From contig CAINLJ010000019.1 of assembly GCA_903850335.1 (NCBI GenBank), positions 1 through 34,349 on the forward strand: DNA of 34,349 nt, given 5' to 3'. Position numbers and translations under genes: made by a program. The notes below the pieces were generated by a model that saw only the letters and a list, made by a program, of their open reading frames with translations, was not told where the DNA came from and searched no databases. Shown here in pieces: positions 1-7,045 of this stretch. Numbering within the stretch: position 1 is the first letter of the stretch; the number at the start of each line of letters is the position of its first letter. Source of the stretch: an uncultured Bacteroidia bacterium. Lineage in GTDB: Bacteria; Bacteroidota; Bacteroidia; Bacteroidales; Prolixibacteraceae.

Positions 1-2
1 AC

Positions 3-848
3 CAACAAAACATCGAAATCCCTTTTTTTAACTATTACCTTAAAAATCAGGGTACTAAACCTGAAATTGCTGAGGCAACTATCTTTATTTCCGGTGCCAA
101 TGAATGGCAGCTATTTAGTCAGTGGCCGCCTGTCGGGACTAAAAATAAGGCTCTTTATTTGCAGTCAGGTGAAAATCTGGGGTGGAAAAAGCCTGCCTCA
201 AAATCAGGTTTTGATGAGTATATCAGCGATCCGGCCAAACCTGTACCCTATACAAGCGATATACATTTTAACCGAACTAGAACATATATGGTAGATGATC
301 AGCGGTTTGCAGAGCGGAGAACTGATGTACTAACTTATAAAACTGAAATTCTGAAAGAAGATATTGTTGTAACGGGTACAGTTAAAGCCAATCTTTTTAC
401 CTCGATCTCAACAACAGATGCTGATTTTGTTGTAAAATTAATTGATGTTTTTCCGGATAGTCTATCCTACAATGATGTAAACATCTATGCTGAAAAGGAT
501 CCGGTTCTTAATTACCCGATGGGTGGCTATGAGATGCTGGTCCATGGTGAGGTCTTCAGGGGAAGATTCCGTGAAAGTTTTGAAGAGCCTAAACCTTTTG
601 TCCCTAATAAAATAGAGAAGATTGATTTTAATATTGCTGATGTGGCCCATTGCTTTAAAAAAGGTCACCGTATCATGGTGCAGGTTCAGAGTAGCTGGTT
701 TCCATTAGTTGACCGTAACCCCCAAAAGTATGTAAATATCTATCAGGCAACCGAAAAGGATTTCCAGAAAGCCATTATTCGAGTTTATCATGATGAAGGA
801 AATAGTAGTAATGTTATCCTTCCTGTCTTTCAAGGCAAACTAAAATAA
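3..848 (+). CDS. CocE/NonD-family alpha/beta hydrolase, C-terminal part (cut by window edge)
   Basis: The frame is open from the first bases to the TAA at 846-848, giving 281 residues with no start inside the window, so the gene is cut on its 5' side. The segment reads as the C-terminal jelly-roll domain of the CocE/NonD (X-Pro dipeptidyl-peptidase, S15) family: a strand pattern ending in a GANEW motif, then LYLQSGENL, a DEYISDPAKPVPY stretch, and an internal MVDDQRFAERRTDVLTY segment followed by EDIVVTG and DADFVVKLIDV. Family members hydrolyse acyl, ester or amide bonds with a Ser-Asp-His triad that lies N-terminal to this part, so the catalytic residues cannot be checked. The gene heads a plus-strand run of secreted hydrolases. 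The shorter reading from the ATG at 159 would cut the domain in half and is not a real start. Confidence 0.82.
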   Translation, partial: QQNIEIPFFNYYLKNQGTKPEIAEATIFISGANEWQLFSQWPPVGTKNKALYLQSGENLGWKKPASKSGFDEYISDPAKPVPYTSDIHFNRTRTYMVDDQRFAERRTDVLTYKTEILKEDIVVTGTVKANLFTSISTTDADFVVKLIDVFPDSLSYNDVNIYAEKDPVLNYPMGGYEMLVHGEVFRGRFRESFEEPKPFVPNKIEKIDFNIADVAHCFKKGHRIMVQVQSSWFPLVDRNPQKYVNIYQATEKDFQKAIIRVYHDEGNSSNVILPVFQGKLK

Positions 849-914
849 GGGGATTGTTTTGAAGATTCTGAATCAGAAATAATTAGCTATTTTAATCAAT
901 ATCAAAAACCATTT

Positions 915-1619
915 ATGAGACCAAATTTCACATTCAAAACTTTGTTCCTGTGTATTTTTCTATTCACAATCTCTATTGCCTATGGGCAGGACTGGGCAAA
1001 TCTCGCGAGATATCAAAAGGAGAATTCTGCATTGACTGTGCCTTCCCCGGGTGAAAACAGGATCGTTTTCATGGGTAATTCCATTACACAGGGCTGGTTT
1101 GAGACGCATCCTGAGTTCTTCAAACAAAATCCGTTCATCGATCGTGGAATAAGCGGCCAGACCACACCGCAGATGCTGGTTCGTTTCCGTCAGGATGTCA
1201 TTTCACTTAGCCCTAAAATAGTTGTAATCCTCGCAGGAACAAATGATATTGCGGGAAATACAGGCCCTTCAACGCTCGAAATGATCATGGATAATCTTTC
1301 ATCGATGGCTGAACTTGCAAAAACCAATGGAATAAAGGTCATCTTATGCTCCGTTTTGCCCGCTTTCGATTATCCCTGGAAGCCTGGAATGGAACCGAAT
1401 ATCAAAATACCAAAATTAAATGCGATGATTAAATCGTATTGCAAGAAACATCATTTTGTATATCTTGACTATTTCAGCGCTATGGCAGATGAAAAAAATG
1501 GTATGATAGCCGACCTGACTACCGATGGCGTACATTGCACTTTAAAAGGTTACCAGACCATGGAGAAACTTGTACTGGGGGCAATAAAAAAATCATTAAA
1601 TGAAGGTTTAAAGAAATAA
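915..1619 (+). CDS. Secreted SGNH/GDSL-family esterase
   Basis: A 234-residue protein starting with a Sec signal peptide (hydrophobic stretch about 9-23, ending AYGQ). All four SGNH blocks are visible: GNSITQGW with Ser56 as predicted nucleophile, the block II glycine in RGISGQT, the block III GTND, and block V DGVH with Asp204 and His207. This fits the GDSL_2 group related to PAF acetylhydrolase and to bacterial carbohydrate acetylesterases. The likely role is removing O-acetyl or other acyl groups from a glycan in the periplasm or outside the cell; the substrate is inferred only from the neighbouring CAZymes. It lies 66 bases after the upstream hydrolase and 24 bases before the next gene, consistent with an operon. 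Confidence 0.9.
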   Translation: MRPNFTFKTLFLCIFLFTISIAYGQDWANLARYQKENSALTVPSPGENRIVFMGNSITQGWFETHPEFFKQNPFIDRGISGQTTPQMLVRFRQDVISLSPKIVVILAGTNDIAGNTGPSTLEMIMDNLSSMAELAKTNGIKVILCSVLPAFDYPWKPGMEPNIKIPKLNAMIKSYCKKHHFVYLDYFSAMADEKNGMIADLTTDGVHCTLKGYQTMEKLVLGAIKKSLNEGLKK

Positions 1620-1643
1620 GTCATACTGAATTAGTTCAAAAAC

Positions 1644-3239
1644 ATGAAAGAATTACTGTTTCTCTGTCTTTTTTTGAGTGTCTTTAGCGTCTATTCCCAG
1701 AAAAGCCCGGAAAAATTAATTTACCATGAAATTAAAACCGATGGCAAAGGAAATCTTCTTCCCTGGTACGACAATGATCCCGGCAAATCATACGATCACA
1801 TTGTCAATAGCGTCTGGAAGTTTTGGGATACAATGAGAACTGATCTCAATGGCCTGCCTTATCACATGAATCACCAGGTATGGAAGAAGGATCATAATGA
1901 TTATCGCGGCATCGGAGGAGACCAGATTGCTATGGCATTGTCTTCATGGCGGCTTTTGTATGCCTATACGGGAGATGAACGGATTCTGGACAACATGAAA
2001 TTTATGGCAGATTACTATTTGTCCCACTCACTTTCCGGCCCGGAATGTAAATGGAAAGACCTTCCATATCCATATAATATGCTGATTTATTCGGGCACTT
2101 ACGATGGGGATATGATTTCCGGTAAGGGATATACTCAACCCGATAAAGCAGGTTCGTTCGCTGCTGAACTTATTGATATTTACAAGATTACAGGTAATAA
2201 TATTTATCTTGAAGCGGCAGAGAAAATAGCGAATACACTGTCTTCCAATATGGTATCAGGTGACCTTGGTCATTCTCCGTTACCGTTTAGGGTGAATGCA
2301 TTAACAGGTGAGACGGGAAGCATGAATAAGGGAACAGCTTCCGAAATTGTTTATTCCTATACATCGAACTGGACTGGCACGATGAAATTGTATAACCAGT
2401 TAATCGGTTTCGGGAAGGGAGATACAGCTTTGTATCATAAGTCTTTTGAAACTCTTCTGGTGTGGATGAAGCAATATCCCTTGAAAACAAATAAGTGGGG
2501 CCCATTTTTTGAGGATGTTGGTTCATGGTCTGATACACAGATTAATGCAGTAACATTTGCGCGCTATATAATGGAAAACCCGTTATATTTTGAGAATGGA
2601 AATGCTTATGCGCGCCAAATTCTTGACTGGGTTTATAAAGAGCTGGGAAATCCTAAATGGGAAAAATATGGAGTTGCTGTTGTAAATGAGCAGACCTCTT
2701 ATCGCGTTCCCGGAAATAGCCATACATCCCGGCAAGGCGCAGCAGAATTACTATATGCCTCTTTAACAGGTGATAAAATCTCAAAGGAAAGAGGTATTAA
2801 GCAATTAAACTGGGCAACTTATACGGTTAATTTTGATGGGGAGAATACATATCCCAATGGTGAAACCTGGATGACAGATGGATACGGAGACTATATAAGG
2901 CATTATTTACGGGCAATGGCAACATTTCCTGAACTGGCCCCTGCATCTCAAAATCATTTGGTCAGTTCATCTTCCGTTATCCGGCATATTTCATATTCAG
3001 CCGAAAAAATACAGTATGATACATTTGATAAACAATCTGTTGAGATTCTTCGATTAAAAGTCAAACCTAAACTTGTAATGGAAGGCGAAGAAATATTGAT
3101 TGATACCGCCAACCCGGATGAAAAGGAATGCTGGAATTGGAAGGCAATGAAAGAGGGTGGCATATTAAGAATTGTACATCATAAGAATACAAGGATAATC
3201 ATACAATTTGTTGAAAAAGACCAAATCATAAAAAGGTAA
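1644..3239 (+). CDS. Secreted (alpha/alpha)6-toroid protein, possible glycosidase or lyase
   Basis: A 531-residue protein with a signal peptide (about 1-18, ending VYSQ). Residues about 45-430 are rich in regularly spaced amphipathic helices with Trp and Tyr patches (WKFWDTM, GGDQIAMALSSW, LYAYTGDERIL, AAELIDIYKITGN, RQGAAELLYASLTGD, TWMTDGYGDYIRHYLRAM), the look of six-hairpin glycosidases such as GH88/GH105 or GH127-type enzymes. About 430-531 is beta-rich. I cannot place it in a named family: the HNDYRGIGGD and GSFAAELIDIY segments could line an active cleft, but no diagnostic catalytic motif was recognised. The stop codon is separated by one base from the start of the next gene, which implies translational coupling. 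The function is probably hydrolysis or elimination on an oligosaccharide. Confidence 0.6.
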   Translation: MKELLFLCLFLSVFSVYSQKSPEKLIYHEIKTDGKGNLLPWYDNDPGKSYDHIVNSVWKFWDTMRTDLNGLPYHMNHQVWKKDHNDYRGIGGDQIAMALSSWRLLYAYTGDERILDNMKFMADYYLSHSLSGPECKWKDLPYPYNMLIYSGTYDGDMISGKGYTQPDKAGSFAAELIDIYKITGNNIYLEAAEKIANTLSSNMVSGDLGHSPLPFRVNALTGETGSMNKGTASEIVYSYTSNWTGTMKLYNQLIGFGKGDTALYHKSFETLLVWMKQYPLKTNKWGPFFEDVGSWSDTQINAVTFARYIMENPLYFENGNAYARQILDWVYKELGNPKWEKYGVAVVNEQTSYRVPGNSHTSRQGAAELLYASLTGDKISKERGIKQLNWATYTVNFDGENTYPNGETWMTDGYGDYIRHYLRAMATFPELAPASQNHLVSSSSVIRHISYSAEKIQYDTFDKQSVEILRLKVKPKLVMEGEEILIDTANPDEKECWNWKAMKEGGILRIVHHKNTRIIIQFVEKDQIIKR

Positions 3240-3240
3240 G

Positions 3241-3963
3241 ATGAGGATAATTCTATTGTTAGCGGGACTATTAGCGATTATTAAGTCAGAAGTTGCCATT
3301 GGAAATCAGCCTGTAGCAAAAACAAATAAAATGAACACAATCTCATTGATGAAGAAAAGAATCCTCCTGGATTCCTGTAAAGTTCTCTTTGATAAACCGG
3401 TCACAGGCGAGGAGTTTACCCGTGACTGGTATGTCCATCACAGCAAATGGAAAGTTAAAGATGGGTGGCTAGAGGGTGAAAATCCTGGTAACTGGCCCGG
3501 AATGGCCGTACTTAAACAGGATTTTCCCGGAAATGTGCTTGTCGAATTTGAGGCGCAGACGATACTTCCTTCGTCCCATGATATAAATGTGATGTGGAAC
3601 GGCGAGTGGCTTCCGGGAACCGACCAGCGAGGAATTGCATATGTAGCTGGTTTACAGGGTTGGTGGACTGGCAAGGTTGGTATCGAGAAGTCGAATGAGT
3701 ATAAATTTATGTTAGGTACACCACTTTATGATTTTGAGCCGGGGAAAATTTACAAAATACAGGCGGGAAGTATTGATGGCCACTGTTTTATTCTTGCGGA
3801 TTGTAAATTGCTTCTGGAGGGTATGGATCCAAATCCTATAGATAATCAAAAATACACGAAGGTTGGTTTCGAGGCTTATTGCAGCAAAATCCGGATCAGA
3901 AATATCAAAATCAGGCAGATAGCATGGGAAGCTGTGGATATGAAATATGAAGTTGAATTCTGA
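3241..3963 (+). CDS. Secreted concanavalin-like domain protein (DUF1080/DUF1961 type)
   Basis: A 240-residue protein. The ATG lies one base after the preceding stop and is followed by a hydrophobic stretch (about 2-20), so a signal peptide is plausible; a later Met at residue 31 would lose it. The rest is beta-rich with many Trp and Gly residues: DWYVHHSKWKVKDGWLEGE, NVLVEFEAQT, DINVMWNGEW, GLQGWWTGKVGIE, then a closing KVGFEAYCSKIRIRNIKI strand pair. This is the layout of jelly-roll domains of the DUF1080/DUF1961 or LamG kind, which occur in Bacteroidota sugar-utilisation loci and near rhamnogalacturonan genes in Bacillus (YesU). It could bind or hydrolyse a sugar; no catalytic residues are claimed. 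It ends the first operon, with a large palindrome 18 bases downstream. Confidence 0.55.
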   Translation: MRIILLLAGLLAIIKSEVAIGNQPVAKTNKMNTISLMKKRILLDSCKVLFDKPVTGEEFTRDWYVHHSKWKVKDGWLEGENPGNWPGMAVLKQDFPGNVLVEFEAQTILPSSHDINVMWNGEWLPGTDQRGIAYVAGLQGWWTGKVGIEKSNEYKFMLGTPLYDFEPGKIYKIQAGSIDGHCFILADCKLLLEGMDPNPIDNQKYTKVGFEAYCSKIRIRNIKIRQIAWEAVDMKYEVEF

Positions 3964-3981
3964 AATCGTTGATTTAGTGCG

Positions 3982-4016
3982 TAGTGATAGTTTCACTTCA
4001 AGTGAAACTATCACTA
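3982..4016. terminator. Perfect 35-base palindrome, probable terminator
   Basis: Two perfectly complementary 17-base arms (3982-3998 and 4000-4016) flank a single central C. It begins 18 bases after the stop codon at 3961-3963, where the first plus-strand operon ends. The stem is AT-rich and has no clear following T-run, so it is not a textbook intrinsic terminator. A mobile or protein-binding palindrome is the alternative. Confidence 0.5.
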
Positions 4017-4033
4017 TTCATGCTGTTTGGATC

Positions 4034-4087
4034 AATTTTACTCAGTTCATTGAGTAAAATTACTCAGTGTATTGAGTAATTTACTCA
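4034..4087. repeat. Array of five alternating TTACTCA/TGAGTAA heptamers
   Basis: TTACTCA occurs at 4038-4044, 4060-4066 and 4081-4087, and its complement TGAGTAA at 4051-4057 and 4073-4079. They form two consecutive stem-loops: arms 4034-4044/4051-4061 (11 bases) and 4057-4066/4073-4082 (10 bases), each with a six-base loop. The array lies between the end of the first operon and the toxin-antitoxin remnant, downstream of genes on both sides. It may be a decayed mobile palindrome, a terminator cluster, or a protein-binding array. Confidence 0.7.
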
Positions 4088-4118
4088 TTTTAATTACAAC
4101 AAGGTTATTTATTGTAGT

Positions 4119-4220
4119 TTAAATTAGGAATTGTCTATATTCGTCTTTATAATGCCCTCCTGCAAAAAGCAAAAGTACAATTTGTTGATCTTCCTCAATC
4201 CGATAAATATTCCGATCCAT
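4119..4220 (-). pseudogene. Remnant of a RelE/ParE-type toxin gene (C-terminal fragment)
   Basis: The minus strand carries a 33-codon frame overlapping the 3' end of the antitoxin gene. It reads like the last two beta strands of a RelE/ParE-family ribonuclease or gyrase toxin: NIYRIEEDQQIVLLLFAGGH followed by YKDEYRQ, matching the family pattern YRI-Y-R-IE-D-x-IVLL-x-x-GHR-x-x-x-Y. An intact toxin has roughly 85-105 residues, so about two thirds of the N-terminal side is missing. The simplest reading is an internal deletion that joined the antitoxin end to the toxin end. It should have no toxic activity. The identification rests on a short fragment, but the position directly after a Phd-type antitoxin supports it. 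Confidence 0.55.
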
Positions 4221-4452
4221 TAATATCTTCTCTTTTTAATGATGTTATACCACGGCTATCAGCCTGACTTATTGATTGGGCTAAGCGATTTTTAATTATT
4301 GGTTCTTCAACAAAACGATCCAGATCGGAAATGGCGGTTAACCGGTAGGCTTTATTTTTTCCCCTTTGAACAATCACCTGTTCATTTTGATCAACAAGGT
4401 CTAGATACATCTTCTGTTTCTCTCGGAATTCACGGCTGCTAATAATATACAT
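4195..4452 (-). CDS. Phd/YefM-family antitoxin of a type II toxin-antitoxin system
   Basis: An 85-residue protein starting at the ATG on 4452-4450. The N-terminal MYIISSREFREKQKMYLDLV segment and the following VQRGKNKAYRLTAI strand are characteristic of Bacteroidota Phd/YefM antitoxins, which dimerise, bind the operator in front of their own operon, and neutralise a RelE/YoeB-like toxin through the C-terminal tail. A longer reading from 4485 would begin inside the operator palindrome and adds residues not seen in the family, so the inner ATG is preferred. The toxin gene downstream is reduced to a fragment, and the last residues of this protein (GSEYLSD) come from a stretch shared with that remnant. 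It is probably an orphan antitoxin that still regulates itself. Confidence 0.85.
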   Translation of the reverse strand: MYIISSREFREKQKMYLDLVDQNEQVIVQRGKNKAYRLTAISDLDRFVEEPIIKNRLAQSISQADSRGITSLKREDINGSEYLSD

Positions 4453-4460
4453 GGTATTTA

Positions 4461-4491
4461 ATATTTGTGTAGTAAATTGGTACACAAATAT
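4461..4491. promoter_or_regulatory. Putative antitoxin operator (11-base inverted repeat)
   Basis: ATATTTGTGTA (4461-4471) and its exact complement TACACAAATAT (4481-4491) are separated by nine bases, placing the half-site centres 20 bases apart, about two helical turns. The site ends nine bases before the antitoxin start at 4452 on the minus strand. Phd/YefM proteins bind palindromes with TGTACA-like cores at this place, so autoregulation is the likely role. Confidence 0.65.
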
Positions 4492-4560
4492 AGTGATAAA
4501 TTTGGTTGATTGTTATTCAGAATTCGTATATTTATCTGAAAAGTGATTTAACTTTATACC

Positions 4561-5238
4561 ATGCGCCAGGTAATTGAAGGTAATGTTGATCTGAGAATTG
4601 ACTTTCGTGAGCAACGAAGCGGAATCATTGAAGAACTTGAAAAAATTAGCGGTGAATTTACTTTTCGAATTGAACAATTGGAGACGGGAGATTATTGGAT
4701 TGGAGATCGCATTATTATTGAGCGAAAGACCCTAAATGATTTTTTGGCCTCTCTCAAAACCGGCAGGATTTTTCAGCAGGGATATAGGATGGCTCAATCC
4801 GGTAAAAATGCTATGATCATTCTGGAAGGCAATAAATCTGATATTGTAAGCAGCTCCATGTCCCGTCAGGCAGTTCAGGGGGCAATGGTACACCTGTCTG
4901 TTTTTCTTGGAATCCCGATAGTCAGGTCAATGAATATCTGTGAAACGGCATCCCTTCTTGTGTATATCTGCTCTCAATTACAAAGACAGGAATTACCCAG
5001 GCCAAAGTCAATAATTCAAGGAATACCGGGTATCCGAATTACCCACAAGCAGCGACAAAAATTATTTCTTCTCCAGAATCTTCCTGGGATTGGTGTTAAA
5101 AAAGGGATGGCGCTCCTAAAATCATACGGCACCATCGAAAACATTCTGAATGCCTCATCGGATGATTTACGAAAAGTCAAGGGAATAGGTGGCCGATTGG
5201 CAGAGCGAATATTTTCAGTGTTTCATGAACCATTTTAA
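4561..5238 (+). CDS. ERCC4-domain (XPF/Mus81/Hef-type) structure-specific nuclease
   Basis: A 225-residue protein. Residues about 9-135 form an ERCC4 nuclease domain with the metal-binding signature: Asp15 in RIDFRE, Gly43-Asp44 in ETGDY, then IERK with Glu54-Arg55-Lys56 and Asp60 (the GD-ERK-x3-D motif). Residues about 168-222 hold a tandem helix-hairpin-helix (LPGIG at 174-178, VKGIG at 206-210) for binding branched or single-strand/duplex junction DNA. This is the architecture of the nuclease half of archaeal Hef or eukaryotic XPF/Mus81, without a helicase. The expected activity is cutting flaps or forks during repair or recombination. It is divergent from the antitoxin gene, with no ribosome-binding site typical of other phyla. 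It could be housekeeping repair or part of an accessory module; nothing beside it settles this. Confidence 0.87.
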   Translation: MRQVIEGNVDLRIDFREQRSGIIEELEKISGEFTFRIEQLETGDYWIGDRIIIERKTLNDFLASLKTGRIFQQGYRMAQSGKNAMIILEGNKSDIVSSSMSRQAVQGAMVHLSVFLGIPIVRSMNICETASLLVYICSQLQRQELPRPKSIIQGIPGIRITHKQRQKLFLLQNLPGIGVKKGMALLKSYGTIENILNASSDDLRKVKGIGGRLAERIFSVFHEPF

Positions 5239-5370
5239 TCATCGTGGAATTAAAAATATTGATTGCCACCAAAACACCCGATCACCAAAACGAACTAAAA
5301 GTATTAATTTCGCAATTCATTATAATTTATAGTATTGTACCTAATATTCTTTTTTACTAATTAACTTAAG

Positions 5371-6086
5371 ATGAAGATTATAATTAACGACAATCAAACA
5401 AATTTAAGATTTGGGAATTACAGATTATTTTTATTGATCTTTTTCCTGCTGAAAAGTACATTCAGATGTGCCGTGAATTTAATCCGGTAAAGTTTGATGC
5501 CGAAGAATGGGTTTGTATTGCAAAGGGTGCAGGAATGAAATATATCGTGTTTGTACCGAAGCATCATGACGGATTTTCGCTCTGGGATACTAAGGCAACT
5601 GACTTTAATATCATGAACACTCCCTATGCCAAGGAATGCATCCAAACAATGGTTAAAATTGCAGGAAGGAACGGGAACTATTTGTTGGATATGGCTCCTA
5701 AGCCAGATGGTAGTGTCGAAGATCCACAAATTAAACTCTTTAGCCAGATAGGAGATTGGATGAAAGCTTTTGGTGAGAGTATTTATCAGACTCAGGGTGG
5801 GCCTTATCTCCCAATAAAAGGTGAATTTGCGAGTACAAGGAAGGAAAATTAAATCTACCTTCATCTGCTGAACGGACAGAGATATATTATTCTTCCTGAT
5901 TTTGGAAAGGAAATAATTTCTGCAAAAATATTTGAAACCCCTGTCCAGGTTAAGATCGAGAGGATTAATGGCAAAAATATTTTCTATGTCCCGCGTGACA
6001 ATACGAATGAAATTGATGTTATTATTGAATTGATCATTAAAGGTTCATCGTCAGAGATGCCGTTGTTAAGCTCTGAGGTAAACTAA
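5371..6086 (+). pseudogene. Degenerate GH29 alpha-L-fucosidase gene (three lesions)
   Basis: An ATG at 5371 opens a signal-peptide-like segment (LFLLIFFLLKS) whose frame stops within 40 codons. GH29 similarity starts in another frame at about 5445, with FNPVKFDAEEW, GAGMKYIVFVPKHHDGFSLWD and TDFNIMNTPY. It then jumps at about 5637, with no intervening barrel, straight to the C-terminal GRNGNYLLDMAPKPDG and GDWMKAFGESIYQT segments. The TAA at 5850-5852 interrupts the frame, but fucosidase-like sequence (IYLHLLNGQRYIILPDFGKE) continues in phase to the stop at 6084-6086. The lesions are therefore a 5' deletion with frame change, an internal deletion that removes the nucleophile region, and a nonsense codon. 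An intact GH29 gene lies at 8910, but its residues differ enough that this is not a recent copy. Confidence 0.85.
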
Positions 6087-6146
6087 CAATGACATTCCTC
6101 TTTTCATTCTGTTTTCCGGATTAATATTTATCTGAAATTGAAAAAA

Positions 6147-7019
6147 ATGACAACCTGTAAATACGGTGCACATCAGTTTTTATGGATTGAACACTGGACT
6201 GATCAAAGTATAGATTTGTTGGATGAAGTCAGGGAACTTGGACTGGATTGTTTTGAGATTTCCCTTGGCGATGATGTCTCTTTCAATCCTGTACCGGTTA
6301 GGAAAAGAGCAGAACAACTTGGTTTAGAGCTCACTGTCGGACCAGGTAATGTTTGGCCGATGGAATGCGATATATCTCTGGAATCGGTTGAATATCAACA
6401 TTCCGGAATGGAATGGCATCGGAGAATCATTCGAAAAGCAGCTGAGTTGGGTGCGGTAGCTTATTGCGGGGCAACCTACGGTCATCCGGGTCATGTGTTG
6501 CGTCAACCTGTGCAAATTGCAGAAATCAAAAGGATCGCAGAAAACCTTCATGAGCTTGCCAAATATGCTGAAAGCCTTTCTGTTGAGCTTGTAATTGAAC
6601 CTATGAGCCGGTTTAGGACTCATCTTTTACATACATCGCAACAGGCTGTTGATCTTATTTTAATGGCTGACCATCCTAATCTTTATATCAATCTTGACAC
6701 ATATCACATGATTACCGAAGAACGTGATTATTCCAGTGCGATAAGTATTTCCGGAAATAAATTAAGAGGAATACATGCCTGTGAAAATGATCGTGGCGTT
6801 CCCGGGGGTGGTCTGGTACCATGGGTGGATGTATTTAGGGCATTAGAGAACACTTGCCCAAATGCACGGATTTTAATGGAGACCTATAATACTGGACAAC
6901 ACGGATTTGGCTATAAACGAGGCATTTTCAAGGATGTATGTCCCGACGCAAATGAATTTGTAAGAAAAGGGTTATCTTTTTTGAAAAATTGTGCCAAGGA
7001 GGTTCACCAAACAAACTAG
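6147..7019 (+). CDS. Sugar (phosphate) isomerase/epimerase, tagatose 3-epimerase-like TIM barrel
   Basis: A 290-residue TIM-barrel protein of the xylose isomerase-like family. The metal-binding residues of the D-tagatose/D-psicose 3-epimerase group can be placed: Glu151 in VIEPMSR, Asp184 in INLDTYHM, His210 in GIHACEND and Glu245 in LMETYN, with the group's RGVPGGGLVPW loop after the histidine. There is no signal peptide, so it acts in the cytoplasm, probably interconverting ketoses or related sugars by C3 epimerisation or aldose-ketose isomerisation. The ATG at 6147 is chosen; a TTG three codons earlier (6138) is possible. It follows the GH29 pseudogene by 60 bases and is convergent with the GH20 gene, with stops 26 bases apart. 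Confidence 0.85.
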   Translation: MTTCKYGAHQFLWIEHWTDQSIDLLDEVRELGLDCFEISLGDDVSFNPVPVRKRAEQLGLELTVGPGNVWPMECDISLESVEYQHSGMEWHRRIIRKAAELGAVAYCGATYGHPGHVLRQPVQIAEIKRIAENLHELAKYAESLSVELVIEPMSRFRTHLLHTSQQAVDLILMADHPNLYINLDTYHMITEERDYSSAISISGNKLRGIHACENDRGVPGGGLVPWVDVFRALENTCPNARILMETYNTGQHGFGYKRGIFKDVCPDANEFVRKGLSFLKNCAKEVHQTN

Positions 7020-7045
7020 ATAAACCATCAGGGTTCTCAATTGAA

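Noticed and set aside
4453-4485. Longer antitoxin reading from 4485.
   Set aside because: It begins inside the operator palindrome and adds residues not typical of the family.
5466-5852. A 128-codon open frame that could be called a small intact gene.
   Set aside because: It contains only two separated pieces of GH29 and the similarity continues past its stop, so it is part of a pseudogene.
7020-7045. Small hairpin between the epimerase and GH20 genes as a terminator.
   Set aside because: Only a five-base stem with a G-T pair; too weak to call.
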